64,000 bases of DNA from Alistipes sp. (GTDB lineage: Bacteria; Bacteroidota; Bacteroidia; Bacteroidales; Rikenellaceae), in the NCBI GenBank assembly GCA_017631035.1, contig JAGBUB010000026.1, forward strand, positions 1 through 64,000. The letters run 5' to 3'. Positions 9,187-19,081 of the stretch are shown in pieces. Numbering within the stretch: position 1 is the stretch's first letter; every line of letters starts with the position of its first letter. The notes under the pieces were generated by a model. The model worked only from the letters and a program-made list of their open reading frames with translations. It ran no database searches and was not told the origin of the DNA. The position numbers and the translations under genes are program-made.

Positions 9187-11211
9187 CTACAACCATCCAT
9201 TATTATTGGCCGACTTACGAACGGTGATATTGAACGAGTGTACCTCACCATTCGACGCCTTCACCTTAGCGGTAGTAACGCCATCAGCCAAGCCCTTGAA
9301 TACAAATTTATTATCCTGCTTGCTGCACGAAACGATATCGCCATTGTCGATAGTAAACTCATAGCTCATATCGTCGCCATCGACAAAATAGATCGACGGA
9401 GCAACAGCTACGCTCTCACCTGTTGAGATATAGAGGTTAGGGAAGTGCATCTTAACACCCGCACCCTCGATAGCTGCCAACAACGCTGCGGCATTCACCT
9501 GACCACTACCCATCTTACCCTTATAGCTTGAAAGGTTGATGGTCATAGGCTGCTGGGGACCAATATCAGCCACATAACGAGTATACATCTTCTTGCCAGT
9601 CATATACTGGTCGAAGGGAGTAGCAGTCTGAATCAACAAATCCTGCAACTCGCGAGCCTTGAAGTGGCGACGAGTCTGTGCCGCATACGACACACCAAGA
9701 GCAACCACACCCGACACGTGGGGACACGCCATTGAAGTACCCTCCATATAGCCATAGCCCGACTCACTGACGTGATAAGGCAGAGTAGAAAGCACACAGC
9801 CCACCTCGCCATAGTTATGCTCGTCGTCGATATAGTCGTAGTAATAATCCTGGTCGCCACCCGGTGCTGATACCGAGGTACCAGGACCATAGTTGGTATA
9901 TACGGCAGGAGTAAAGTCTGCAGCGGTAGCCGCAACAGAGATATAGTCATCAGAAGCGCCAGGGTAACCAGCCTGCGCTGCCGACTCGTTACCGGCAGCA
10001 AAGATTGCTATACCGCCATCGATGGGGCCATTGGGCGAACCTGCGTTATGCACGAAGTAGTCCAAAGCATCCTTCTCCAGCGGAGCGGCAGTCTCCCAGT
10101 CCTCCTGACTTGCAAAGCCTGCTTCACCCCACTCATACTCGTTGGCGACGCCAGAGACATATCCCCAGCTACACTGAAGGATTACAGCACCATTATCGGC
10201 CGCATACTTAATAGCACGTGCTACGGCAATACTGCTCGAACCTGTGTTGCCCGAGAAAATCTGGCACACCATAATCTTAACACCAGGATTTGTGGGCGAA
10301 CCACCAGCTACTGAGCCGATGCCGATACCATTACGATTCTCGGCAGCAATAACACCTGCTACGTGTGAGCCGTGACCTGAGTCGTAGGCGTTGTTCCAGG
10401 TGATGACACCCGTATTAAGAGCGAAGTTATAACCATTATAATCGCCCTTATAGCCATTCTTATCGTTATCCTGCTTTGAGCCCTTAACCTCGGCAGGGTT
10501 TACCCATATGTTGTTCTTCAAATCGGGATGCTCAACAAAAACACCCTCATCGAGAACAGCCACAACAACAGACTCATCGCCCATAGACTTCTCCCAAGCG
10601 GCCTCGACCTGAACATCAGCGTCCTTAACCGACTTGGTAATCTCGCCTTCGGTAAACATATCGCCGTTGTTGATAAGGTGCCACTGCTGGCCAAGCAACG
10701 GGTCTTCATCCGATGAGCGGGTAGAAGAACGTGCTATACGCTCCATCTTCTGCTGCGAGAGAGGTGTGGCCACGCCATTGTAGGCACGCTTGATGGTGCG
10801 GTTGAAGTCGATGCTCATAACCTCACCCAACGGTTGCAGCTGCTGTGCTACCTGCTCGGGGGTATAGGCACTGGCGTAACGCACTACATACCACTGATGC
10901 AATCCGTTGTCGCGAGTGAGCTGTTCACGTGTATTATCCACAGGAAAGACTCGCTCAATCTGGTGAGTGCCAATAATCTGCATCACCTGATCGATGGTCT
11001 CGACACCACTACGGGTGACGTTGCCACTGCGGGTAACAGACGCTGTCTGGAGCAAATCAGCCACCTCGGGAGTAAATTTAACTAACAACTCGTTCTGCGC
11101 GAATGGTTGCTCGGGAGCAGCAGAGTCGTAGGCTGCATCGTCCTTGACACACGACGTGATGCTCAAAAGAGCGAGCAGCAACAAAGGATATAATACTCTA
11201 TATTTCATCAT
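9187..11211 (-). CDS. Subtilisin-like (S8) serine protease lipoprotein
   Basis: 674 residues from the ATG at 11211, chosen because it begins directly at the signal peptide MMKYRVLYPLLLLALLSITSC, which has a lipobox (ITSC). A propeptide-like region (ELLVKFTPEV... VVRYASAYTPEQ) resembles the fervidolysin/I9-type prodomain. The catalytic triad is intact: Asp221 in VVAVLDEGV, His280 in GHGSHVAG and Ser493 in GTSMACPHVSG, with the oxyanion Asn in FAAGNES. A C-terminal Ig-like beta domain follows (SIYFVDGDDMSYEFTIDNG). It lies inside the SusC/SusD lipoprotein locus and is the only recognisable enzyme there, so it probably trims captured protein at the cell surface. Confidence 0.93.
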   Translation of the reverse strand: MMKYRVLYPLLLLALLSITSCVKDDAAYDSAAPEQPFAQNELLVKFTPEVADLLQTASVTRSGNVTRSGVETIDQVMQIIGTHQIERVFPVDNTREQLTRDNGLHQWYVVRYASAYTPEQVAQQLQPLGEVMSIDFNRTIKRAYNGVATPLSQQKMERIARSSTRSSDEDPLLGQQWHLINNGDMFTEGEITKSVKDADVQVEAAWEKSMGDESVVVAVLDEGVFVEHPDLKNNIWVNPAEVKGSKQDNDKNGYKGDYNGYNFALNTGVITWNNAYDSGHGSHVAGVIAAENRNGIGIGSVAGGSPTNPGVKIMVCQIFSGNTGSSSIAVARAIKYAADNGAVILQCSWGYVSGVANEYEWGEAGFASQEDWETAAPLEKDALDYFVHNAGSPNGPIDGGIAIFAAGNESAAQAGYPGASDDYISVAATAADFTPAVYTNYGPGTSVSAPGGDQDYYYDYIDDEHNYGEVGCVLSTLPYHVSESGYGYMEGTSMACPHVSGVVALGVSYAAQTRRHFKARELQDLLIQTATPFDQYMTGKKMYTRYVADIGPQQPMTINLSSYKGKMGSGQVNAAALLAAIEGAGVKMHFPNLYISTGESVAVAPSIYFVDGDDMSYEFTIDNGDIVSCSKQDNKFVFKGLADGVTTAKVKASNGEVHSFNITVRKSANNNGWL

Positions 11212-11241
11212 TATACTTTTTACCATTTTTACGACAGCGTC

Positions 11242-12882
11242 TTACTGCTGATTGTTATACTCGTCAGCCTGCTTCTTGTTGGGGTAAACCTCGTAGTAGT
11301 AGTTCAGGTTAAGCGGCTCGTTATCGAATACAGCCTCTGTTCCATCAGCAGCACGGCCCTCCTGCGGGAATACCAAGCTGTAGGGTACCCACCAGTCCAG
11401 AGCGGGGTGATAGAGCAACCAATCGGGCAACTTACCCGACAAACGGTTGAAGTTAATAGCAAAACGCTTGGTAGAAGGCATAACCTTCTTTATTTTATTG
11501 TCGACCAAGTAACGGGGCAAGGTGTCGGCCTCGATAAGATCCTGCTCGGTGTAGTAAGGCACGCTTGCATCATCCTTAAAATCGGGCAGCTCACCACTCA
11601 GATAGTTAACCGACAATACCAAAGTATCCAGATCCCACTTGATAAGATCGACAGGGAATTTGGGCTCATCGATAAAACCACCCACATTGGTACGGGTGTT
11701 ATTGCTCAAATCGTAAACCACATTACGCTGGTTGGCATTGAGCACCAGTGTGCGCAGATTGGGAAAATTATCCTTGGTAAGCACGTCGGGCACGGTCTGG
11801 AAGTTATTTGAGCCTAAGTCTAGGTACTCCAAATTCTTCAACTTAGCCAAACTCTCGGGCAACGAAATCAAGCCGTAGCTACCGACTGTAAGGCGACGCA
11901 ACTGTGTGAGGTTTGAGATATCATCACCCAACTCGAGGTTACGCAAGAAGGTGTTTGAATTACCAAAGAAATACAACTCATCGGCTGCGGTGAGGTATCT
12001 TACCTCGAAGGGCAACTTCTCCGATGTGTTGAACATTGTAAACTGCACCGACTTAACTCGACCCTCCTTCTCGGGGGTGTAGTCAGCCATAGTCTCGTCC
12101 CACAGCACAACGTTGTTCCACTGAGTCATAGGCACCGAAGTGTCATACGAAGAGAGTGTATTCAACGCACGCTCGATGCACAGTAAAGCAATTGAGTCTC
12201 CGGCACGTGTATCGGGGATGATGGGGTCGGCAGCCTGCTGACGCACGCTCATAATATCGGCACGCGACATCTCGACATTGCTCTTGGGCTGGAACTTAAC
12301 TGCCACCTCGCGCTCCTCAGAGAGTGAGTTGATATCCCACTTGAAGCGAACCTTCACCTCGCGGGGACGCACACCACGATTAAGATTGATGGCATAATCC
12401 TCAACCGAAAGCCACTCCTGAGCATCTGCGGGGATATCTACAGTGAAATCCACGTTAGACTTAACCTTGACATCGAAGTAGCGGTTCTTCAAAACATCGT
12501 AATTATCGATATTCACATCAACATTGCTAACCTCGATGCTATAGGGGAAACCCTTCTGCTCGATAACAATCTCCTTCTCCTCCCACGTTTCGAGGTCCTG
12601 AATACGCACCACGCCACGACGTGAGGCGACGGTGAGAGCTGAATCGATTTTGAACTCACAAGTAACCTCGCCAATACCATTAGCGGGCGAGATGGTAATC
12701 CAAGGGTTGTCGGTAGATGCTATCCAACGATCGTTAGCCGTCACACGCACCTTATGGACACCGCCCACAGCCTCCATTTCGATGTTGCTGGTCTCGACCG
12801 AGAGCTCAACCTTTGTAGCATCGTCGCCACAAGAGATAGCCATAAAGGCAAGAGCTAATAATATATATATCTTCTGCTTCAT
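11242..12882 (-). CDS. BACON and leucine-rich-repeat lipoprotein
   Basis: 546 residues with signal peptide MKQKIYILLALAFMAISC and GDD after the lipid Cys. Residues about 25-110 form a BACON domain (VRVTANDRWIASTDNPWITISPANG, then VVRIQD and IEQKG). A second BACON-like beta domain covers about 112-225. Leucine-rich repeats follow at about 300-400 (LRRLTVGSYGLISLPESLAKLKNLEYLDLGSNNF). BACON domains are usually carbohydrate- or mucin-associated spacers, and LRRs generally bind protein. It sits between the protease and a second LRR lipoprotein and is presumably part of one outer-surface assembly. Confidence 0.85.
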   Translation of the reverse strand: MKQKIYILLALAFMAISCGDDATKVELSVETSNIEMEAVGGVHKVRVTANDRWIASTDNPWITISPANGIGEVTCEFKIDSALTVASRRGVVRIQDLETWEEKEIVIEQKGFPYSIEVSNVDVNIDNYDVLKNRYFDVKVKSNVDFTVDIPADAQEWLSVEDYAINLNRGVRPREVKVRFKWDINSLSEEREVAVKFQPKSNVEMSRADIMSVRQQAADPIIPDTRAGDSIALLCIERALNTLSSYDTSVPMTQWNNVVLWDETMADYTPEKEGRVKSVQFTMFNTSEKLPFEVRYLTAADELYFFGNSNTFLRNLELGDDISNLTQLRRLTVGSYGLISLPESLAKLKNLEYLDLGSNNFQTVPDVLTKDNFPNLRTLVLNANQRNVVYDLSNNTRTNVGGFIDEPKFPVDLIKWDLDTLVLSVNYLSGELPDFKDDASVPYYTEQDLIEADTLPRYLVDNKIKKVMPSTKRFAINFNRLSGKLPDWLLYHPALDWWVPYSLVFPQEGRAADGTEAVFDNEPLNLNYYYEVYPNKKQADEYNNQQ

Positions 12883-12893
12883 AATTCAATCGT

Positions 12894-15581
12894 TTATTCG
12901 AGCATATAGTCACAATTCAAGATTGTCTGGCTCTTATCGTATACCAGATAGTAGGCACCCTGTCGCCAAGCGTAGCAAATATCCGAAGCATCGAAGATGA
13001 TGTTGGGGTTATCGCTAATATCAAGATAGTAAATCAATGTAGAGATAGTATCGGTGATACGGCGCAGGTCGTTAGAGCCGATGTAAAATCCTCGCAAACC
13101 CTTGTGGTTGAACAATCCGTTGGGCCACTCGCGCAAGCTACGCTCACCCTTGGCATTACGCTGCGAACGCAAGGCATACACAGTAAGGTCGGCGCAGTCG
13201 AGCGGCTCGTAGGGGAACGACTCAAATGCGTTGAACGAGAGCTCCACACCATAGAGGTAAGGCATATTGCCGGCGTGCATCTCACGAGGCAGGTCGGTGA
13301 GTTTGTTGTATGAGAGGTCGATCGACATCAAGTCTACCGAATTTTTATACACAAACGAGCCCTCGGGGATGGTCTCGATACCGCAAGCACGCAGGATAAT
13401 GTATGACACCGATGAATTCGATGCAGCCAAAGCCTTGGGATAACGCTTCATATTGGGATTTATGGCCAAGGTGAAGGTCTCAACGTTGATACCACGATAA
13501 GAACCATCCTCCTCGCCCTCGAAGCCTGTAATATCGTTACCGGTAAAATCTACGTTCTTGATACGGCTATTGCTTGTCGATGAGAAGATATTGGGCACCT
13601 TCTTCAGTTTGTTATTCTTTACCGAGAAGGTCTCCATACCGTTGTAGCCACAGAAGTATCCTTCGGCATCAACGGGCAGGCTCTCAAGCTGGTTGTTGTC
13701 GAGATACAACTGCTCGAAGATAATATCCTTACCCAGAGGCGAGATACGGCTAATCTTGTTATAGGCCAAATCCAACATCGTAAGACGCAACATATTACGG
13801 AACGATGCAGGCAACTCCTCGAGTGAGTTCTGGCGGGCATACAAAATCTGCACCATCTCCTTCGAAGGTCCATTAGCCAAAGCATCCAAACCTGCATACA
13901 GATCCTCGGCCGACCACTGCTTGTTGTTCGAAAGGTTAAGCGCCACCAGGCTAGGCATCTGTGCGATAGCCATCGGGAACTTTGTAAGGTTAGGACAGTT
14001 ATAAATCTCAAGGTCACTACAAGCCTCCAACTGAGCAATCTCGTCGGGAAGACTCGCAATCTCGCTATTTGCAATGTAGAGATACTCCAGACGCTTCAGA
14101 TTGCCAATCTCGGCGGGCAACGAACGCAAGCCGTTGCAGATTGTACCGTGGTTGGTATCCATCGGGCGGATAGCCAACTGCTCGCCGTTTGACATATTCA
14201 AAATCTGACGCTCGGTCATAGTCTCGTAAAGCTCCGTAGCACGAATCGAGATATTATGCTCGGCAAGTGCACGTGCAATAGGCTCGGTGGTCTGCGTCAC
14301 AGGGTGAAGCATATTGAGCAAGCGAGCGTGATTCTGCTTGCGGTTGCGGCTACGCTCGGCAAGCGAAAGCGAAGGATCGAGCGTGGGGTCATACTTCAGG
14401 ATGTTGTTATCGTTGTGTGTACCCAAATACAACTCCACCAACTCGGTCAACTGACCCAATGCAGGCGACATATCACCAGCGAAGCCAAAGTCGCTGATGT
14501 CGATACGGGCCACACGGCCGTTGGCGTGCAACTGCACGCCAGGCTGGTCACCCCACAAGTCGGGGTCTTTGTTAAAGTTCCAGTTTGAGCCATCGGGGAA
14601 ATTCTCGCCATAGTAGTACCACTTCTCGCCACCCAAGCTCTTCCAAATCTCATACAGAGCATAGTAGTCCTTGAGGTACTCGTCGCTCTCACGCAAGAGA
14701 ATCTTAACGTCTACATCGGTGGTTTTGTTGTCGGCCACCGAGAACTCCTGACGCTTGGGACTAGGATTGGTCTCGAGCAACACCTTGCTGTTATCGAAGA
14801 GCTCGTAGTTGGTTATACGATAGTTACCTGCAGGCAACGAAAGCAACGAATCACACGAGAGCATTGAAATGCGATAACCCTCGTTGTCGCTATACTCATT
14901 ATCCTCGTCGAACTCCTGGCTGAACTTTGTAGGCAACATCTCAAAGCGTGTGGGATTGGTCACATTGCCCGAGCTGAGCACCTGCGCTACAGTGAGGTTT
15001 ACGTACTTGATCTCGTCGAAAGTATATTCACGCACGGCAGCACGTGTTGCGGGATTCGACGTGAAGTCCGACATATCCTTCTTGAATGAGAAAATCACAC
15101 TACCTCGAGGACGTACATCGACGGTCAAATCCTGCACCGACAAAGCGCCCGAGCTAACGGTCAGCGTGGCTATATCATCGGGCTTACTATTGTAGATTAC
15201 CTCATCCATACTGTCGTACAGCACGAAGGCAATCATATTGTATTCGCCCGTAAGCAACTTCATTTTATCACTACGCAAACCCCACTCGGCTGCAGTCGCA
15301 TCGGTGGCCGAGAGGTTGAGTGTCTGCGCAATTGTGGTCTCGCCATAGGTCAGCGTGACTCTGATTTTACAAGCATCGGCCAAGTAGTCGAGAGTCGACT
15401 GCACGGCACGCGAAGCCATCTGTTCGGCTGGCTCATACGATGCTTTTTTGTAAAGTTTGAATTGAGCGTATCCGTACTCCTGCTCGCGGTTGTCGATAAC
15501 GTCGTCGCTACTACAAGAGGTAGCCACAACTCCCAACAGCAAAGCTAGCACTACGCATACTGAAAATCGAAAATTCTTCAT
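12894..15581 (-). CDS. Large leucine-rich-repeat lipoprotein
   Basis: 895 residues from the ATG at 15581. The longer upstream frame adds residues before the signal peptide MKNFRFSVCVVLALLLGVVATSC and is rejected. After CSSDD comes a beta-rich N-terminal region of about 280 residues, similar to the DUF4458-type modules that precede LRRs in Bacteroidetes (assignment tentative). Next is a segment with WKSLGGEKWYYYGENFPDGSNW, the LRR-capping style often found before plant-like LRRs. LRRs run from about residue 480 to the end (LPAEIGNLKRLEYLYIANSEI, LEELPASFRNMLRLTMLDLAYN). It starts about 120 nt after the acidic lipoprotein gene, behind a hairpin. Confidence 0.82.
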   Translation of the reverse strand: MKNFRFSVCVVLALLLGVVATSCSSDDVIDNREQEYGYAQFKLYKKASYEPAEQMASRAVQSTLDYLADACKIRVTLTYGETTIAQTLNLSATDATAAEWGLRSDKMKLLTGEYNMIAFVLYDSMDEVIYNSKPDDIATLTVSSGALSVQDLTVDVRPRGSVIFSFKKDMSDFTSNPATRAAVREYTFDEIKYVNLTVAQVLSSGNVTNPTRFEMLPTKFSQEFDEDNEYSDNEGYRISMLSCDSLLSLPAGNYRITNYELFDNSKVLLETNPSPKRQEFSVADNKTTDVDVKILLRESDEYLKDYYALYEIWKSLGGEKWYYYGENFPDGSNWNFNKDPDLWGDQPGVQLHANGRVARIDISDFGFAGDMSPALGQLTELVELYLGTHNDNNILKYDPTLDPSLSLAERSRNRKQNHARLLNMLHPVTQTTEPIARALAEHNISIRATELYETMTERQILNMSNGEQLAIRPMDTNHGTICNGLRSLPAEIGNLKRLEYLYIANSEIASLPDEIAQLEACSDLEIYNCPNLTKFPMAIAQMPSLVALNLSNNKQWSAEDLYAGLDALANGPSKEMVQILYARQNSLEELPASFRNMLRLTMLDLAYNKISRISPLGKDIIFEQLYLDNNQLESLPVDAEGYFCGYNGMETFSVKNNKLKKVPNIFSSTSNSRIKNVDFTGNDITGFEGEEDGSYRGINVETFTLAINPNMKRYPKALAASNSSVSYIILRACGIETIPEGSFVYKNSVDLMSIDLSYNKLTDLPREMHAGNMPYLYGVELSFNAFESFPYEPLDCADLTVYALRSQRNAKGERSLREWPNGLFNHKGLRGFYIGSNDLRRITDTISTLIYYLDISDNPNIIFDASDICYAWRQGAYYLVYDKSQTILNCDYMLE

Positions 15582-15644
15582 CATTTCAATCAGTTCTCGG
15601 TTGAAATTTTTGTTTACAGTTCTTAAAATATATGAATCGAAATT

Positions 15645-15686
15645 CAAAAGTAAAAAACAGCACCCCACCCCATAGAGCGGGGTGCC
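15645..15686 (-). terminator. Terminator or attenuator inside the surface-protein operon
   Basis: On the minus strand, stem GCACCCC/GGGGTGC (extendable to GGCACCCC) is followed by TGTTTTTTACTTTT. It lies just after the stop codon of the acidic lipoprotein and before the LRR lipoprotein. It probably lowers expression of the downstream half of the operon. Confidence 0.65.
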
Positions 15687-15705
15687 GTGAAAGGGTATGA
15701 GTTAA

Positions 15706-18072
15706 TTACTCTAATACAATTGAACAGATAAGTACCAAGGGACAACCAGAGCCATCTGAGAATACGATATAACCTGTATCGGTTACTGTTGAATTCATCT
15801 TAATTGTTGAACCACCCTCAGAGTACTCAAAGTTAATCCAATCACTCTTCTGGAAGATTGTCCAACTCTCGTCAAAGCCGGTTACCGCTGACAAAGTGGG
15901 TGAAGTAGTGCTGTATGTCAACTCCCATACAGCTGCAGCACCAAACTCACCCTTAGCAAAATCGTAGAAATCGCCAGAAGTAAGCTCAGTCAAGGTAGAA
16001 CCCTCCATAGGTGCGTACATAGGATTTGCAAATGACAACAAAGAACCGCCACCAACAACAGCATCCTTGCTATATGCTACTGAAATCACAGCAGATGTAC
16101 CATCGGTAAACTCTACTACTACAACAGCCTCATATACATTGCTCATAAGATTGAAAGCATACTCAGCATCAGCGTGGTTTGTATCGAAGTCCTGAATCTT
16201 GAATCGATTACCAATACCGTTGAGCCATACACCATACCAAGTATCGTCATCCTCTACCAAATCACCATTAGGCTGATAAGCATAGGTCTTAATTGCGTTG
16301 ATTGTCTTATCATTTGCGATAAACGCTGTATCCTCATACTGCCAGCCACCGAAGTTCAATGTATAGAACTCCTCAGCATCGCTGAACTGGCTGAAAGGCC
16401 AACCATTACCCTCAACTGACTCGAAGGCAATCTCCTCTGCAAAATTCTCACATGTGATAGAAGCTGTAGATGCAGACTCTGTATCCTCCTTATAGTGGAA
16501 GTAGATACCTGAGTAAGTGCCATCGGTGTACTTAACCAAAATCACAGCCTCAGCCTCACCTGTAAGAGCAAATACTGAATCGTTGAACGAAGGAACTGAG
16601 GGATCAACAAAGATATTGAACTTAACCTTCTCTGCGCCGAATGTTGAAGCAGCAACCCAAGATGTGTCATCAGTAAGCTGCGCAAAAGCACCCTCTGCAT
16701 TGTAAGCATAATACTCGAATGACTCGATAGCGCGTGAAGCGATGAAATCGTTGTCGCTACCCCACTCTGCATCAGCACCGTAGTAAGAGATATCGTAACG
16801 GTTACCAATATAGAGATTGCTCAAGTTACCCTCAGTGAACCAGAAGTTAACATCGCTACCTGCAGTTGCGAACTTAGTAGTAGTTGTATCGAAAACATCC
16901 TCGTCGATTGAGATTGTTGCAGGAGCAGTGTGCTGCATAACAGTTGCAACATAGTAAGTATCGGCATCAGCAGAATCGATATCGAAGCTATCAGCCTTAG
17001 ACTGAGGTACAGCGTAGATGTATGCCTCGCGTGAAACAGCGCCATCGTTCTCCTCAACGTCAGAGATGGTCAAGATGCGAGTCTGAATAGCAGCACCTGC
17101 ATCATCCCACTGCTGAGCAGCAACGGTGAACCACTCGATAGCATCACCATTCGCGTCGATAGCCTTGATGACTACGTTCTTTGAAGATGTAAGGGGACGT
17201 GAAGACAACTTTGCTGAGTTAGCAGTGAGAGTACCATCATATGTATACTCAACGAGCAACTCACTAACATTACCCTCCTCGTCGAGGTTCTCAATTGCGA
17301 AGAAGTTGTCAGCACCTGCAAGGCTAACCTTGAAGCTTGCTACGGGCTCCTCGCTATCAGAATCAACCAAGATGTCGATAGTAGCCTCGGTAGCGTCAGC
17401 GGGAATCTTAGTAGGATCAGCCTTGATGATTACCTCGTTGTCGCCAGCTACACCTGCATCCATTGCAACCATCCACTCGGGACCTGCGATGATGAAGGGG
17501 AAGTTAGAGGCAAGCTTAACAGGAACAAAGAAAGTTGAATCCTCGCCGTTAACGGGAGCACCATAAACCATCTCAAGAACATCGTCCTCGGCGATAGCCT
17601 CATCCTCGTAAGTACCCTGGAACACGCCATACTCGTTGTATACGGGAGCGTAAACATCGAATGTACGGTCGGTAACGGGGTAAGTGATGGTAGCGATTAC
17701 CTTCGACTGATTGTTCATAGTAAGGGTAACCTCGGTAGAGGGTGCGTTGTCGTAAATAGTTACGTCGGCAACCTTAACCTTGATGGTGATATCCTCACCC
17801 TTTGCACCAGCAATAGTCTTAGCTGTATTCTCGCCATTAAGCAACTGGAAGTATGTGTAAGCCTCATCAGAGATTGAAGCTATCCAGTTGTAGTTAGCGT
17901 CGAAAGTGAGCTCGATAATCTCACCTGCAGTAGCAGTCTTAACTACAGCTGCAGGGAATGAAGGCTCCTCGGGGGTGGGAGGAGGAGTACCCGCATCATC
18001 CGAACAAGCTGTTCCGAGCAAACTAATGCTCAGGAGCATACTGCACAGAAGTAAAAAATAATTCTTTTTCAT
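15706..18072 (-). CDS. Large acidic multi-domain surface lipoprotein (DUF5003-like)
   Basis: 788 residues. The signal peptide MKKNYFLLLCSMLLSISLLGTAC is followed by SDDAGTPPPTPEEPS, a Pro-rich linker. The mature protein is strongly acidic and beta-rich, with an opening Ig/BACON-like unit (EIIELTFDANYNWIASISDE) and then several ~100-residue segments. The overall look matches DUF5003-type proteins encoded beside SusD genes, but I cannot verify the family. No catalytic motif is visible. It is likely a ligand-binding surface protein. It follows the SusD-associated lipoprotein by 81 nt. Confidence 0.75.
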   Translation of the reverse strand: MKKNYFLLLCSMLLSISLLGTACSDDAGTPPPTPEEPSFPAAVVKTATAGEIIELTFDANYNWIASISDEAYTYFQLLNGENTAKTIAGAKGEDITIKVKVADVTIYDNAPSTEVTLTMNNQSKVIATITYPVTDRTFDVYAPVYNEYGVFQGTYEDEAIAEDDVLEMVYGAPVNGEDSTFFVPVKLASNFPFIIAGPEWMVAMDAGVAGDNEVIIKADPTKIPADATEATIDILVDSDSEEPVASFKVSLAGADNFFAIENLDEEGNVSELLVEYTYDGTLTANSAKLSSRPLTSSKNVVIKAIDANGDAIEWFTVAAQQWDDAGAAIQTRILTISDVEENDGAVSREAYIYAVPQSKADSFDIDSADADTYYVATVMQHTAPATISIDEDVFDTTTTKFATAGSDVNFWFTEGNLSNLYIGNRYDISYYGADAEWGSDNDFIASRAIESFEYYAYNAEGAFAQLTDDTSWVAASTFGAEKVKFNIFVDPSVPSFNDSVFALTGEAEAVILVKYTDGTYSGIYFHYKEDTESASTASITCENFAEEIAFESVEGNGWPFSQFSDAEEFYTLNFGGWQYEDTAFIANDKTINAIKTYAYQPNGDLVEDDDTWYGVWLNGIGNRFKIQDFDTNHADAEYAFNLMSNVYEAVVVVEFTDGTSAVISVAYSKDAVVGGGSLLSFANPMYAPMEGSTLTELTSGDFYDFAKGEFGAAAVWELTYSTTSPTLSAVTGFDESWTIFQKSDWINFEYSEGGSTIKMNSTVTDTGYIVFSDGSGCPLVLICSIVLE

Positions 18073-18153
18073 AATTGATTGTTTATTTTAATGAACTGTA
18101 AATAAAAATGTTATATTATTATTACTTACTTATCTTCTTAAATGGTCATTGGT

Positions 18154-19065
18154 TTACATTCCCTCGCTACGCAGACGCTCGGCCTCCTCGTCGCTCACCC
18201 ACTCAAGGATTGAGTAGAATTGACCTACCGTACCGACCACCTCGCCCAAGTTCTCGACATAGACGTGGTTCCACAACTCGACAAAACGCTGACACGAGTT
18301 GAAGTACGAAGGATAGTAGGCGCTATGTGTCGTAAGAATGTGGTTGTCACCCAAAATCTGACCAAACACCGATGCCTCGTCGCTGAGCAACTGGTCCTCA
18401 TCCATCGTAACCAACGGATTGGCGGGGTCGGTCGGATCGAATGTGATGGTCAAATCGTAACCGTCGTAGAAGCAGTCGTGCAAGATGACTGTGTTCTCCT
18501 CGGTGGGATGCACCTCGGTATAGATAAGACGCTGGTATGAAGTGTTGTCGCCCGGATAAGAGTTCAACAGGAGTGAAGTGACAACGCACCAACCCGAAAA
18601 GTTGTTTACATCGAACGGACAGCTCTTATACATAACCACCTTGGTAGTGTTATTCTGCTCGTAGAGATCCCACTTGAGCTGCTCGGGCATAACCAGACGC
18701 ATAACAAAACCCAATGAGTCGGTAGGCTCGATGTTGTCGTACATACCAATAACATTCACATTGGCCACCAGCTCACCTGCGGGGATAGTAACCGAATTAG
18801 ACTCAAGGCGATAGTGCTTGCCCTCGATAGCATTGCTACCACTGTCGACCACCTCGACACCGAACGTACGGTCGTAGTCGCACGCAACCGTTGAGGCCAC
18901 GGGCACTGCAAACGAGCTGGCGTCGGCAAGAACCATATTGGTAGAAATCGAGTCGGCAAACATAACATATTCGGGACCCGAATAGGTTACATACTGCTCG
19001 TCGCAAGCCACAAAGCCCGCCACGGCACAAAGAGCCAAAAGGCTATTTTGAAGTATCTTTTTCAT
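18154..19065 (-). CDS. SusD-associated lipoprotein (DUF4984-like)
   Basis: 303 residues from the ATG at 19065, which begins the signal peptide MKKILQNSLLALCAVAGFVAC with lipobox FVAC. The N-terminal half (PEYVMFADSISTNMVL; GVEVVDSGSNAIEGKHYRLE; VTIPAGELVANVNV) is a DUF4843/4984-type Calx-beta-like domain. The C-terminal half contains NNFSGWCVVTSLLL and ends EEAERLRSEGM. Such proteins regularly follow SusD in Bacteroidetes loci and are thought to sit on the outer surface. It begins 16 nt after SusD. Confidence 0.8.
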   Translation of the reverse strand: MKKILQNSLLALCAVAGFVACDEQYVTYSGPEYVMFADSISTNMVLADASSFAVPVASTVACDYDRTFGVEVVDSGSNAIEGKHYRLESNSVTIPAGELVANVNVIGMYDNIEPTDSLGFVMRLVMPEQLKWDLYEQNNTTKVVMYKSCPFDVNNFSGWCVVTSLLLNSYPGDNTSYQRLIYTEVHPTEENTVILHDCFYDGYDLTITFDPTDPANPLVTMDEDQLLSDEASVFGQILGDNHILTTHSAYYPSYFNSCQRFVELWNHVYVENLGEVVGTVGQFYSILEWVSDEEAERLRSEGM

Positions 19066-19081
19066 CGCTGACATATTTCAA

